A DNA stretch of 64,000 bases. It comes from Ruegeria sp. THAF57. GTDB taxonomy: Bacteria; Pseudomonadota; Alphaproteobacteria; Rhodobacterales; Rhodobacteraceae. The notes under the pieces are model-generated. The model saw only the letters and a list, made by a program, of their open reading frames with translations. It was not told where the DNA came from and did not search any database. Of the stretch, positions 7,859 to 16,228 are shown in pieces (the first letter of the stretch is position 1; each line of letters begins with the position of its first letter). Made by a program: the position numbers and the translations under genes. The DNA lies in contig NZ_CAIWNQ010000013.1 in assembly GCF_903914075.1 (NCBI RefSeq), positions 1-64,000 of the forward strand, in the 5' to 3' direction.

Positions 7859-8824
7859 ATGCTGAAACAACCGGACCCGGCTTTTGATCCGATCAATGCA
7901 GGCTTTGATGCGGTGTTTGCACCGGGCAGGCTGACCCTTGGGCTGGTTGCGCCAATCGAAACCTATGCCCATGGCCCCGTTCCCACGCTGGACGACCACG
8001 CGGCGCGGATTCAACTGGCCGAACAATTGGGCTTTGCCGCAGTCTGGCTGCGCGACGTGCCCTTCACCGTGCCCTCGTTCGGGGATGCGGGGCAGGTCTT
8101 TGATCCCTTTGTTTATCTGGGCTATCTGGCGGCGCAGACCAACCGGATCGCCCTTGGCGTGGCCAGCATCATCCTGCCGCTGCGCCATCCGGCGCATGTT
8201 GCCAAAGCCGCCGCCAGCGTCGATCAGCTGTCCGGTGGGCGGCTGGTGCTGGGCATCGCCTCGGGCGACCGCCCCGAGGAATACCCCGCCCTGAACCAAC
8301 CCTTCGCCCAAAGGTCCGAGGGGTTCCGCGACAGCTATGACTATATCCGCGCCATGGCGCAGCCCCACCCGCAGTTTCACAACGCGCGGGGCAGCGTGAC
8401 GGCAGGGATGGACATGCTGCCCAAGCCGGTGGGCACGCGGCTGCCGCTGCTGACCACGGGGCTCAGCCAGCAATCGCCGGACTGGTTCGCGCAGCATTCC
8501 GACGGCTGGATCACCTTCCCGCGCCCGGCCCCGCAACAGGCCCGGCTGATCGCCCAATACCGCGAAGCCATCGCCGCCCATGGCGGGCGCGACAAACCGG
8601 TGATGGAGCCGCTTTACGTCGATCTGGCCGCCGATCCTGACACTCCGCCGCGCCCGATCCATCTGGGCCTGCATCTGGGGTTGAACGCCCTGCGCGCCTA
8701 TCTGCGCACCCGGCAGCAGATCGGGGTCAACCATATCGCCCTGAACCTGCGCTTTAACGGGGCCGATATCCCCGACACTTTGACTAGGCTGGCCGACACG
8801 CTGCTGCCCGAGTTTTCCGCTTAA
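7859..8824 (+). CDS. Luciferase-like (LLM) flavin oxidoreductase
   Basis: This 321-residue TIM-barrel protein belongs to the bacterial luciferase-like family. RLTLGLVAPIE starts the first strand, GFAAVWLRDVPF follows at about 58, and the core motif RIALGVASIILPLRHPAHVAK is at about 95, then GGRLVLGIASGDRPEEYPA. These enzymes are usually FMNH2- or F420-dependent monooxygenases; the reduced flavin could come from a partner such as the nitroreductase upstream, which is inference. The start at 7859 is chosen because the N-terminus then matches family length; the frame is open further upstream inside the nitroreductase region. Confidence 0.8.
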   Translation: MLKQPDPAFDPINAGFDAVFAPGRLTLGLVAPIETYAHGPVPTLDDHAARIQLAEQLGFAAVWLRDVPFTVPSFGDAGQVFDPFVYLGYLAAQTNRIALGVASIILPLRHPAHVAKAAASVDQLSGGRLVLGIASGDRPEEYPALNQPFAQRSEGFRDSYDYIRAMAQPHPQFHNARGSVTAGMDMLPKPVGTRLPLLTTGLSQQSPDWFAQHSDGWITFPRPAPQQARLIAQYREAIAAHGGRDKPVMEPLYVDLAADPDTPPRPIHLGLHLGLNALRAYLRTRQQIGVNHIALNLRFNGADIPDTLTRLADTLLPEFSA

Positions 8825-8848
8825 TACCCGATCCAAGGACCCAAGGAC

Positions 8849-9424
8849 ATGAAACTGAAACTGCTGATCACATCCATGATGCTGGCTCTGGGCCTGTCCA
8901 TACACGCCAAAGCGCAAGAGGCCGAAAGCCCCGTCTATATGGTCGCCAGCCTGCGAGTCGATGACATGAAACCGTTCCTGAACGGCTATGTCTTTCCCGT
9001 CACTCCGATGCTGGAACAGGCCGGGGCCGAGATTCTGGTGGCCACCCCACAGGTCCAGTTGCTGGAAGGCCACTATAGCGCCAACTGGAGCGTCATCGTC
9101 CGCTTTCCCAGTCAGGCCGCGGCGGATGGCTGGTATCAGTCGCCCGAATATCAGGCCATGATCCCCCTGCGGCAGGGCCTGACGGACACCGACGTCTCGA
9201 CCCTGTTTTTCGCGCCCCAGTTTCTGATGCCCGGCCAAAAAAAATTGCGCGCAGGGGATTATACAGAATTCCGGGATTGTGATTGTCCAATCCGCCTCGT
9301 TATCATCCCCGGCCCGATCGTTATCTGTACTGTAGCCGTTGCGCAAAGGGCCCGCCCGACCAGCGGCGCAAGACGTTCAAATCTGACCCCCGACCGAAAG
9401 GTTATGACCAATGTCGCTACATGA
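8849..9424 (+). CDS. Secreted DUF1330-family protein with anomalous C-terminal extension
   Basis: Residues 1-22 form a signal peptide (KLLITSMMLALGLSIHAKAQ), so export is expected. Residues about 28-130 form a DUF1330 ferredoxin-like fold (YMVASLRVDDMKPF, WYQSPEYQAMIPLRQ, ending TDTDVSTLFFAP). DUF1330 proteins usually end near there. The remaining ~60 residues are low in recognisable structure, Cys- and Arg-containing, and run 14 bases into the next gene. An A8 run at 9237-9244 marks the change, so the natural stop may have been lost by a slip, or the tail may simply be read-through. Function is unknown. Confidence 0.65.
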   Translation: MKLKLLITSMMLALGLSIHAKAQEAESPVYMVASLRVDDMKPFLNGYVFPVTPMLEQAGAEILVATPQVQLLEGHYSANWSVIVRFPSQAAADGWYQSPEYQAMIPLRQGLTDTDVSTLFFAPQFLMPGQKKLRAGDYTEFRDCDCPIRLVIIPGPIVICTVAVAQRARPTSGARRSNLTPDRKVMTNVAT

Positions 9425-10055
9425 AAACATCGCCGCCCTGAAATCGCAGTTCGTTAAGCAATTGCCCCAGAAAACACTTGAAACCATGGCCCGCGCCACC
9501 GAAGAGCTGGCCGCTTCAGGCATTCTGGAGAAAACGATCAAACTGGGCGACACCCTGCCCGCCTTTACCCTGACAAACCAGGACGGTGAGGCCACAAGCT
9601 CAGCCGATCTGCTGAAAGACGGGCCTCTGGTCATCAGTGTCTATCGCGGCCAGTGGTGCCCCTATTGCAACCTCGAACTTGAGGCGCTGGAACGTAGTGC
9701 TGCCCAATTCCGCGCGGCGGGTGCGAACGTAGTCATCATCTCGCCCCAGACCACCGAGAAATCGAAGGTCACGAAATCGGAAAGATCACTGTCATTCGAC
9801 GTGCTGTCCGACCTTGGCAACAGCTACAGCCGCGAACTGGGGCTGGTGTTCGGACTGTCAGAGGAATTGCAGGCGCTTTACAAGGGTCTGGGCATCGACC
9901 TGCCCGCCTTTAACGGTGACGAAAGCTGGGAACTGCCGATGCCCGCGCGTCTGGTGATTGATGGCACAGGCAAGGTCGTCTACGCCGATATCAACCCCGA
10001 CTATACCCTCCGCCCCGAGCCCGAAGACACGCTGGCCGCGCTCAAGGCGCTTTGA
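9411..10055 (+). CDS. AhpC/TSA-family peroxiredoxin-like protein
   Basis: This 214-residue thioredoxin-fold protein has SVYRGQWCPYCNLELEALE at about residues 77-95. It contains a C-P-Y-C pair (Cys83, Cys86), matching the AhpC/TSA and Redoxin group that reduces peroxides with thiols. The ATG at 9411 follows GAAAGG. It has an extended N-terminal helix (about 1-40) before the fold. It sits between the DUF1330 gene and the AcoR-like regulator, and its role is probably cytoplasmic peroxide removal. Confidence 0.82.
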   Translation: MSLHENIAALKSQFVKQLPQKTLETMARATEELAASGILEKTIKLGDTLPAFTLTNQDGEATSSADLLKDGPLVISVYRGQWCPYCNLELEALERSAAQFRAAGANVVIISPQTTEKSKVTKSERSLSFDVLSDLGNSYSRELGLVFGLSEELQALYKGLGIDLPAFNGDESWELPMPARLVIDGTGKVVYADINPDYTLRPEPEDTLAALKAL

Positions 10056-10084
10056 GAAACCGATGACCCCGTCGGCAACTGGAC

Positions 10085-10100
10085 CGGCCCATTCGGGCCG
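10085..10100. other. Short GC hairpin in intergenic region
   Basis: CGGCCC-ATTC-GGGCCG forms a 6-bp stem with a tetraloop, extended by three more pairs after one mismatch. It lies 30 bases after the peroxiredoxin stop. No U-tract follows on either strand, so it is at best a weak terminator before the AcoR-like gene. Confidence 0.3.
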
Positions 10101-10189
10101 ATCCAACCCTGCGGCAAGGGCCGCAAAAACCTTTATGCAAATCGGCAAGCCACCAGCCGTTTGCTTAGCATGACCCAGGGAGGGGGATC

Positions 10190-12049
10190 GTGTTCAATAC
10201 CCAAGACAAAGCCACCCCAGATGCGGCAATCAAAGCGTCGTGGGAGCGTTGCAAAGATCAGTTTAATCTGACCCCGAGCACGTCCCGCCCTATCCTGCGC
10301 CTGCGCTCAGCCGAGGTTGCACCCCGACTTGAGGAATTTACCGAACGCTCGGGCGGGCGGCTTGGGATTATCAGCGAACTTTCGAATATCGCAGCCAATG
10401 CAGGGCACTGTCTGGTTGTCACCGATCAGGACGGCGTTCTGGTGCGGCTGGAAGGCATCGGGCAGGATCAGACCGAGTTTGAACATAACGGCATCGCGCT
10501 GGGGTCATGCTGGGACGAACGCATTGCGGGCACCAATGGCGTCAGTATGGCACTGGCGCAGGGAGCCGCCTTTACCGTCAGCGGTCAGGATCACTTTTTC
10601 ACCTCGCTGCGGCATTTCGCCTGTACCGCCCTGCCATTGTTTGACGCCGAAAATACGGCTCTGGGTGCGATCAGCCTGTCGATGGTCGACCGGCGCAACA
10701 CGGCGGATTATCTGTTTGCAACGCAGCTTCTAGGCGCGGCAGCCGATCGGATTCAGCGTGCCCTGTTCGAACGGCGCTTTGCCGAGTCGATGATCGTGTC
10801 GGTGGCGTCCTCAAACCAGCGCGATCTTCTGAAACGGGACGAGCTGGTGGCCGTGAACGAGGCAGGCGTGATCCTGGGCTCGACCGCCTCGGCCCATCTG
10901 CTGGCCGGTCAGAGCGAACCGGGCCAGTTGAAGGGCAAAGCGTTCGAACTGATGTTCGGCACCGAAGCGCAAAGCCTCGAAGCCGTCCCCGGCCGGGTCT
11001 TGAGTGTGCCGCGCGGAAACCACCCGGCGCTGAGGGTTTCGGCGCGCGCGCCGCAGGGCAAAACCGACACGACCACCGGCTGGAGGCGTCCTGCCGATGC
11101 CCCGGCGCTGCGTCCGAAACGACAGCGAATGGCCTCGTCCCTGCGTCAACTGATTTTGGGCAGTGAGAAGATGGAGGTGCAGTGCACCCGGGCGCTGACG
11201 CTGTACCGGCGCGCCCTGCCCTTTGTGATCGAAGGGGAATCGGGCACCGGTAAATCTAGCCTGATCCGCGCCCTGCAAACGACTCAGGCGGCCAAGGCCG
11301 CACGGATTCTGACCATAGATTGCGCCGCTCTGGACGATGGCGATGACGACCGCGCGTTTTTTCAGACCCTTCTGGAACAGGCCCGCGTGTCCGGTGTGCT
11401 TGGCGTGGGCGACCGGGGCCATGTGGTGCTGGTGCTGGAAAACGTGGATGAAATGCCGGATTACGCGCAGGCGGGGTCACGCAGTCTGATGGCCGAGATC
11501 GAGGAACGGCATCTGCAACCCGACGACCCTCGGTCACTGCGGGTGATCGCAACCAGCCGCAGGTCACTGCGGGATGCCGTAGCCCGAGGGGCGTTTCGGG
11601 ATGACCTGTATTATCTGCTGGCGACCTCGACGATCCGCCTGCCGTCCCTGCGCGAGCGTGAAAAGCCGGGCCTGCTGGCCCAGACAATCGCGTCGGACCT
11701 GTCGGAGTCCGGTGCCGAGATCACCGATGAAGCGCTGTCCCTGATCACCCAATGCGACTGGCCGGGAAATCTGCGTGAATTGCGCAATGCGTTGCAACAG
11801 GCGCTGATTAACGGCGACGGGCGGCGGATTTCGGCGCTGGATCTGCGGGAAACGGTTCGCCCCCGTGACCCTGCGCCCGACTCTGGTGCCCCGACCAGCC
11901 CGCGCATCGCCTATGACGAGCGCACGATGATCCTGGATGCGCTGACCGGAACACGCTGGAATATCGCGCAGGCGGCCCGCAATCTTGGCATGGGCCGAGC
12001 CACCATTCATCGCAAGATGAAAAAGTTCGGGATCACGCGGCCCACCTAG
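10190..12049 (+). CDS. AcoR-like GAF/AAA+/Fis regulator lacking the GAFTGA loop
   Basis: This 619-residue regulator starts at GTG after GGGAGGGGG. A GAF-type sensor region covers about residues 55-195, the AAA+ domain about 320-560, and a Fis-type helix-turn-helix 575-617 (WNIAQAARNLGMGRATIHRKM). Walker A GESGTGKS is at 349-356 and the Walker B strand VVLVLENVDE at 412-421. The segment between them is short and lacks the GAFTGA loop that contacts sigma-54. It may therefore act on sigma-70 promoters or as a repressor. The adjacent convergent operon encodes an acetoin-type dehydrogenase, the classical AcoR target. Confidence 0.85.
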   Translation: MFNTQDKATPDAAIKASWERCKDQFNLTPSTSRPILRLRSAEVAPRLEEFTERSGGRLGIISELSNIAANAGHCLVVTDQDGVLVRLEGIGQDQTEFEHNGIALGSCWDERIAGTNGVSMALAQGAAFTVSGQDHFFTSLRHFACTALPLFDAENTALGAISLSMVDRRNTADYLFATQLLGAAADRIQRALFERRFAESMIVSVASSNQRDLLKRDELVAVNEAGVILGSTASAHLLAGQSEPGQLKGKAFELMFGTEAQSLEAVPGRVLSVPRGNHPALRVSARAPQGKTDTTTGWRRPADAPALRPKRQRMASSLRQLILGSEKMEVQCTRALTLYRRALPFVIEGESGTGKSSLIRALQTTQAAKAARILTIDCAALDDGDDDRAFFQTLLEQARVSGVLGVGDRGHVVLVLENVDEMPDYAQAGSRSLMAEIEERHLQPDDPRSLRVIATSRRSLRDAVARGAFRDDLYYLLATSTIRLPSLREREKPGLLAQTIASDLSESGAEITDEALSLITQCDWPGNLRELRNALQQALINGDGRRISALDLRETVRPRDPAPDSGAPTSPRIAYDERTMILDALTGTRWNIAQAARNLGMGRATIHRKMKKFGITRPT

Positions 12050-12067
12050 CTGAGACCAAAAGCGGCA

Positions 12068-12096
12068 ATGTTGGGCGACCTGCGCATTCCCAACAT
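12068..12096. terminator. Hairpin between convergent genes
   Basis: The stem ATGTTGGG / CCCAACAT (8 bp, perfect) has a 13-base loop. It lies 19 bases after the AcoR-like stop and 44 bases from the end of the convergent monooxygenase gene. No U-tract is visible on either side, so a role in bidirectional termination is tentative. Confidence 0.35.
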
Positions 12097-12139
12097 CACC
12101 GCATTCGTCGACGGGCGGGCCCTTACGAACCGGTCCCCA

Positions 12140-12502
12140 TCAGAAGCGGTTGAAACCGCCCTGCTCGGTCACGTAAATGGGCGCAATCCCTTCCAGAACG
12201 CCTTTGATGAACGGGGTGGCGTTGTCGGAGACGATAGCTTCGCTGCTGTCGATCAGGCCCAGAAAGCGCGCGGCATAGTTTTCTGCAAAACCCTTGACGT
12301 GCAGATCACCATTTTCGGCATCGGCATAGCGTTCCAGAATGTGCCAGAACCGACCATTTTCGGAGCGGTACCATTCATAGACCAGCGTACCGGGCTCTTG
12401 CTTGGTGCGCGCGACCAGTTCCTTCATCAACCCCTCGAAATCCGCTGCATTTTCTGGGGGTACACCCACTTTCAGGTGGATGTGAATTGTTTCGTTTGAC
12501 AT
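12140..12502 (-). CDS. Antibiotic biosynthesis monooxygenase (ABM) domain protein
   Basis: This is a 120-residue single-domain dimeric ferredoxin-like protein of the ABM/YgiN type. HIHLKVGVPPENAADFEGLMKEL and GTLVYEWYRSENGRFWHILERYADAE are the typical first and third elements. The start has AGGAGG eight bases before it. Members act on quinones or polyketides without cofactor, or are stress-linked. It lies 55 bases after the lipoate ligase and may be the last gene of the dehydrogenase operon. The substrate is unknown. Confidence 0.82.
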   Translation of the reverse strand: MSNETIHIHLKVGVPPENAADFEGLMKELVARTKQEPGTLVYEWYRSENGRFWHILERYADAENGDLHVKGFAENYAARFLGLIDSSEAIVSDNATPFIKGVLEGIAPIYVTEQGGFNRF

Positions 12503-12557
12503 GGTTTCCTCCTTTTGATGTCAGACCGCCCTCCTCCCGGCGGTGAAAATAGTGTGG

Positions 12558-13235
12558 TCAGGCGGCCTCGTTCTGATTGTCGATTGCGCAGAGGCTGTCC
12601 TCAGCCGCCGTCAGCAGGGCCGCAGCCAGATCGGGTGTGGGGGCCAGTTTTGTGTGAACCTCGGGGTCAACCGAGGCAAAGCCCAAAGCTGCGCCAAAGG
12701 CGCTGACCGCCTCTGCACCGGGGCGCAGATCGCCCCCGGTCAGGATCAGCGCATGGGCCAGAACGCGGGTTCTGCCCGACCCCAGGGGCCGCCAGCGTTG
12801 CGCCGTGCCGACAACCTTGCGCCCGTCCAGCGACAGGTTCCAGTCGCCGTCGCAGAAACTGTGCGGGGTCGGCCCGGCGGTCAGATGCCGACCGGCGGGG
12901 CCGGCACCCTGACGGATGATTCCCGCGATCAGGCGGTATCCGTCTGCAATGGTGAAGCCGCGCGCGACGGTAAAGGCCAGCGCCAGGTTCAGAACGCCCG
13001 GCCCCTGCGGCACCGCCCCGCCGCCTGTCGGGCGGGTGTGTACCGGCCAGCCGCAGCGGTCGGATGCGGCGACCGCCGCAGCAAAACCGGGTTTGGCCCG
13101 ATAGGCTTCGGGACAGACAAGCGCCGGGTGCGCCGCCTGCCAAACGCCCGCAGCAGGGCCATGAGCGGCCATCAGGTCAGCTTCGAAAGCCAGCCCTTCG
13201 GACACATCCTGAACCTGTCGCGCAGCGGTTATCAT
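12558..13235 (-). CDS. lplA: Lipoate-protein ligase A-like enzyme
   Basis: This 225-residue protein carries the biotin/lipoate ligase signature RPTGGGAVPQGPGVLNLAL at about residues 68-86. The fold binds lipoyl-AMP and transfers lipoate to a Lys of an acceptor domain. It lacks room for the C-terminal accessory domain of E. coli LplA. Its start overlaps the E2 stop by four bases, so it is translationally coupled. The obvious acceptor is Lys44 of the lipoyl protein two genes upstream. Whether it is a full ligase or an octanoyl/lipoyl transferase cannot be told from sequence. Confidence 0.82.
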   Translation of the reverse strand: MITAARQVQDVSEGLAFEADLMAAHGPAAGVWQAAHPALVCPEAYRAKPGFAAAVAASDRCGWPVHTRPTGGGAVPQGPGVLNLALAFTVARGFTIADGYRLIAGIIRQGAGPAGRHLTAGPTPHSFCDGDWNLSLDGRKVVGTAQRWRPLGSGRTRVLAHALILTGGDLRPGAEAVSAFGAALGFASVDPEVHTKLAPTPDLAAALLTAAEDSLCAIDNQNEAA

Positions 13236-13912
13236 TTGCCCATACCTTCGATTTCGTCACAGATCGAGGTCAGCAGATCCCCGGCGGGCGCGCCGTCAAG
13301 GGCGCGGTGATCGAAGGTCAGCGACAAGCCCACATGCGGGCGCAGGTCTATCCCTCCATCGGCACCGCGAACCAGTTTGTCGACCATCCGGCCAATGCCC
13401 AGAATGCAAATCTGAGGCGCGTTGATGATGGGGGTGAAATGTTCAACCCGTGTCAGGCCGAGATTGCTGATGGAAAAGGTTCCGCCGGTCATTTCGGTGA
13501 CGCTCAGCTTGTTGGTTTTGGCCCGCGCCGCCAGATCCTGCCGCGCTGCGCGCAGCTGGGACACATCCATCTCGCCCGCCCGGAAAATTGCGGGGGCCAC
13601 CAGCAAGTTGCCCGGCAGGGCGATGGCGACGGACAGATCAACCGCCTGTGACAGCTTGATCTCGCGCCCTTCGACGCGGCCATTGGCATCGGGGTTGGCC
13701 TTGACCGCGCGGATCGTGGCCAGCATCAGCAGATCTTCGACCGACGCCTTGACGCCCTGCCCTGCCAGCCGGTCCTTTTCGGCCAGCAGAGCGGTGGCGT
13801 CGGCGCTGCCGTGGTGGGTCAGCTGCGCCGCAGTGTGCAGGCTTTTGACCATGCCATCGGCAATCATGCCGCGCACGCCCTTCAGAGGGACGGTTTTGAC
13901 CGCGTCGCTCAT
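13232..13912 (-). CDS. 2-oxoacid dehydrogenase E2 acyltransferase core, no lipoyl domain
   Basis: This 226-residue protein equals the catalytic domain of a dihydrolipoamide acyltransferase. The active-site motif is FDHRALDG, with His202 and Asp206. The usual N-terminal lipoyl and E1/E3-binding domains are absent; the protein starts at VPLKGVRGMIADGMVKS, the first helix of the core. The lipoyl domain is encoded by the gene immediately before, overlapping by four bases. Family knowledge says this core forms 24- or 60-mers and moves acyl groups from lipoamide to CoA. How this version docks E1, E3 and the detached lipoyl protein is open. Confidence 0.85.
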   Translation of the reverse strand: MSDAVKTVPLKGVRGMIADGMVKSLHTAAQLTHHGSADATALLAEKDRLAGQGVKASVEDLLMLATIRAVKANPDANGRVEGREIKLSQAVDLSVAIALPGNLLVAPAIFRAGEMDVSQLRAARQDLAARAKTNKLSVTEMTGGTFSISNLGLTRVEHFTPIINAPQICILGIGRMVDKLVRGADGGIDLRPHVGLSLTFDHRALDGAPAGDLLTSICDEIEGMGK

Positions 13913-14142
13913 TCGATCGACCCGATGACCGCGCCTTTGGGAACAACCGCGTCGGCCTCTTCCTTGATCCGAACAGTGCCCGCAGCCGGAGCCAGGATTT
14001 CATACTGAACCTTGGCCGTCATGATTTCAGCGATCAGCGCGCCCTCATCCACGGTGGAGCCGTCATCGACCAGCCACCCGGTGATGACCGTTTCTTCGTC
14101 TTCTTCCCAAAGGTCCGAGGGAACAACAATATCAGTAGCCAT
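13909..14142 (-). CDS. Free-standing lipoyl-domain protein
   Basis: This 77-residue protein consists only of a lipoyl/biotinyl domain: IVVPSDLWEEDEETVITGWLV, then GALIAEIMTAKVQYEILAP with the acceptor Lys44 at the beta-turn, then AVVPKGAVIGSIE. The start at 14142 has AAGGAATG upstream and gives a family-like N-terminus; the open frame continues ten codons further. It ends in a 4-base overlap with the E2 core. It should be the swinging arm for this complex, lipoylated by the ligase two genes on. Mobile lipoyl domains as separate polypeptides are otherwise typical of glycine cleavage H protein, which this does not resemble. Confidence 0.85.
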   Translation of the reverse strand: MATDIVVPSDLWEEDEETVITGWLVDDGSTVDEGALIAEIMTAKVQYEILAPAAGTVRIKEEADAVVPKGAVIGSIE

Positions 14143-14204
14143 TTGGCATTCCTTTTTTGCGGGATCCCCCAAAGGCGATCCCTGTCTTGGTTGGTAAACG
14201 TGCG

Positions 14205-15224
14205 TCAGGCCGCCTTCATCTCGTCCCAGGCGGCGACGATCTTGTCGGGATTGGGCAGGCAGTGCTGCTCAAGCACACGCGCAAAGGGGATCGGAACATC
14301 AGGGAACGCGATCCGCTTGGGCGCGGCTTTCAGAACCGAGATGTCATGCTCGGTCACGGTGGCGATGATTTCGCCCGAAACGCCATAGCTCATGTAGTCT
14401 TCGTCCACCACGATCAGCCGCCCGGTCTTGGCGACCGAGGCACGGATGGTGTCGCGGTCCAGCGGCACAAGGCTGACAAGGTCGATCACCTCGGCCTCGA
14501 CGCCCTGCTGTTCCAGCTTGGCCGCCGCCTTCAGCGCATTGTGGACGCCCATGCCAAGGCTGACGATGGTTACGTCCTTGCCCGGACGCACGACCTTGGC
14601 CTTGCCGATCTCGACCGTATAGGTTTCCTCGGGGACGTGGACTGTGGCACCGGCCTCGGTTCCCAGCCAGCCCATGCCCTGAAGGCTTTTGTGATACATG
14701 TAGACAACAGGGCTGTCGTCGCGTATCGCCGCAGTCATCAGCCCCTTGGCGTCATAGGCGTTCGAGGGCGCCACGACCTTCATCCCCGGCAGGTGCGCAA
14801 AGGTGCCATAGACACATTGCGAGTGCTGCCCCGCGTCGGAATAACCGCCGCCCGTTGATGTCATCAACACCATGGGCACCTTGAAATTCCCACCCGAGAA
14901 ATAGGTGTTCTTGGCCATCAAATTGTAGATCGCATCAAAGCAGACGCCGAAGAAATCCACGAACATCAGCTCGACCACCGGGCGCATTCCGTCCTGCGCG
15001 GCCCCCACGGCGGCCCCGATAAAGGCGGTTTCCGAAATCGGAGTGTCGCGGATACGCTCGGGGCCGAATTCGTCCAGCAGGCCGCGCGTGTTGCCATAGA
15101 CACCGCCAAGGGCACCTATATCTTCGCCCATGACAAAAACCGAAGGGTCGATCTGCATTTCCTGCTGCATGGCCTCGGCCATGGCGCGGGCGATGGTCAG
15201 TTTTCTTTCGTTGGGTTTGTTCAT
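14205..15224 (-). CDS. 2-oxoacid (acetoin/pyruvate-type) dehydrogenase E1 beta subunit
   Basis: This 339-residue protein is a transketolase-like pyrimidine-binding subunit. FVMGEDIGALGGVYGNTRGL is at about 30-50, DTPISETAFIGAAVGAA at about 60-76, and a C-terminal transketolase domain holds VEAEVIDLVSLVPLDRDTI. It pairs with the alpha subunit encoded just upstream to decarboxylate a 2-oxo compound on thiamine diphosphate. The start has GAGGATAAA. Acetoin is favoured over pyruvate because of the AcoR-like regulator downstream, but this is inference. No E3 gene is in the cluster, so a housekeeping lipoamide dehydrogenase must be used. Confidence 0.88.
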   Translation of the reverse strand: MNKPNERKLTIARAMAEAMQQEMQIDPSVFVMGEDIGALGGVYGNTRGLLDEFGPERIRDTPISETAFIGAAVGAAQDGMRPVVELMFVDFFGVCFDAIYNLMAKNTYFSGGNFKVPMVLMTSTGGGYSDAGQHSQCVYGTFAHLPGMKVVAPSNAYDAKGLMTAAIRDDSPVVYMYHKSLQGMGWLGTEAGATVHVPEETYTVEIGKAKVVRPGKDVTIVSLGMGVHNALKAAAKLEQQGVEAEVIDLVSLVPLDRDTIRASVAKTGRLIVVDEDYMSYGVSGEIIATVTEHDISVLKAAPKRIAFPDVPIPFARVLEQHCLPNPDKIVAAWDEMKAA

Positions 15225-15241
15225 TTTATCCTCCCTCGGGC

Positions 15242-16228
15242 TCAGGCAAAGACGGCGGTCAGCGCGTCTTCGGGGGCCGGGTCTTCGCTGTTGCGTGCAA
15301 ATGTGATGGCCGCTTCGACGCGGGCTGCGCTTTCGGCTTCGATCGCATCCAATTCGGCCTCGGTCGCGGCACCTTCTGCCAGCATACGCGCGCGCATTTT
15401 GGGGATCGGATCCTTGGCAAACAGATCGTCCTTTTCACCTTCGGGGCGGTATCCTTCGGCATCACCCATAAAGTGACCGGCCAGACGATAGGTTTCGACC
15501 TCCAGCAGCGTCGGACCTTCCCCGGCGCGGGCGCGGGCGATGGCCTCGCCTGCGGCCTCGTAGATGGCATAGGGGTCGTTGCCCTCGATGCGCATACCCT
15601 TGATGCCATAGGCCGCCGCGCGGTCAGCATTGTTGGCAATCGCGGTCGAGGCTTCCTTGGGCACCGAAATCCCCCACGAGTTGTCCTCGATCACGCAGAC
15701 AAAGGGCAGGTTCCAGACCGCGGCCAGGTTCATCGCCTCGTGCCATGCGCCCTGGTTCACCGCGCCTTCGCCCAGAAAGGCGACGGCCACGCCGGGTTTG
15801 CCCTGCATCTTGCGCGACAGGGCCGCACCCACGGCGGGGCCCATGCCCTGCGCAATGATGCCCGAGCAGGCAAAGTTCACATCCGCGTCGAAAATATGCA
15901 TGTGGCCGCCCCGGCCCCCGGACAGGCCGGTTTTCTTGCCGAAAATCTCGGCCGCCATCTTGTCGAGATCCACCCCTTTGGCGATGGCCTGATGGTGCGG
16001 GCGGTGTGTCGCGGTCACGATGTCTTCGGGGTTCAGATGTGCACAGACCCCGACGGCCACGGGTTCCTGCCCGTCGCTCAGGTGCATCTCGCCCGGAATG
16101 GGGCCATTGGCCATGTTGAAGACAGGTGACTTGCCGTCAAAGTAAATCTTGGCGATGGCCTCTTCGAACCGGCGGCTCGTGACCATGTTGTGATACATCC
16201 AATGCTGGTCTTCGCGTGTCGGCGTCAT
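15242..16228 (-). CDS. 2-oxoacid (acetoin/pyruvate-type) dehydrogenase E1 alpha subunit
   Basis: This 328-residue thiamine-diphosphate-dependent E1 alpha is the first gene of the leftward operon. FLGEGAVNQGAWHEAMNLAAVW contains the GDG-N type metal/ThDP motif (as GEG-AVN). HRPHHQAIAKG near the N-terminus and GGRGGHMHIFD are also family hallmarks. The start at 16228 is set by GGGAGGA six bases upstream. E1 alpha and beta form a heterotetramer that passes the acyl unit to the lipoyl protein encoded downstream. A 10-bp-phased repeat array lies 120-156 bases before the start. Confidence 0.88.
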   Translation of the reverse strand: MTPTREDQHWMYHNMVTSRRFEEAIAKIYFDGKSPVFNMANGPIPGEMHLSDGQEPVAVGVCAHLNPEDIVTATHRPHHQAIAKGVDLDKMAAEIFGKKTGLSGGRGGHMHIFDADVNFACSGIIAQGMGPAVGAALSRKMQGKPGVAVAFLGEGAVNQGAWHEAMNLAAVWNLPFVCVIEDNSWGISVPKEASTAIANNADRAAAYGIKGMRIEGNDPYAIYEAAGEAIARARAGEGPTLLEVETYRLAGHFMGDAEGYRPEGEKDDLFAKDPIPKMRARMLAEGAATEAELDAIEAESAARVEAAITFARNSEDPAPEDALTAVFA

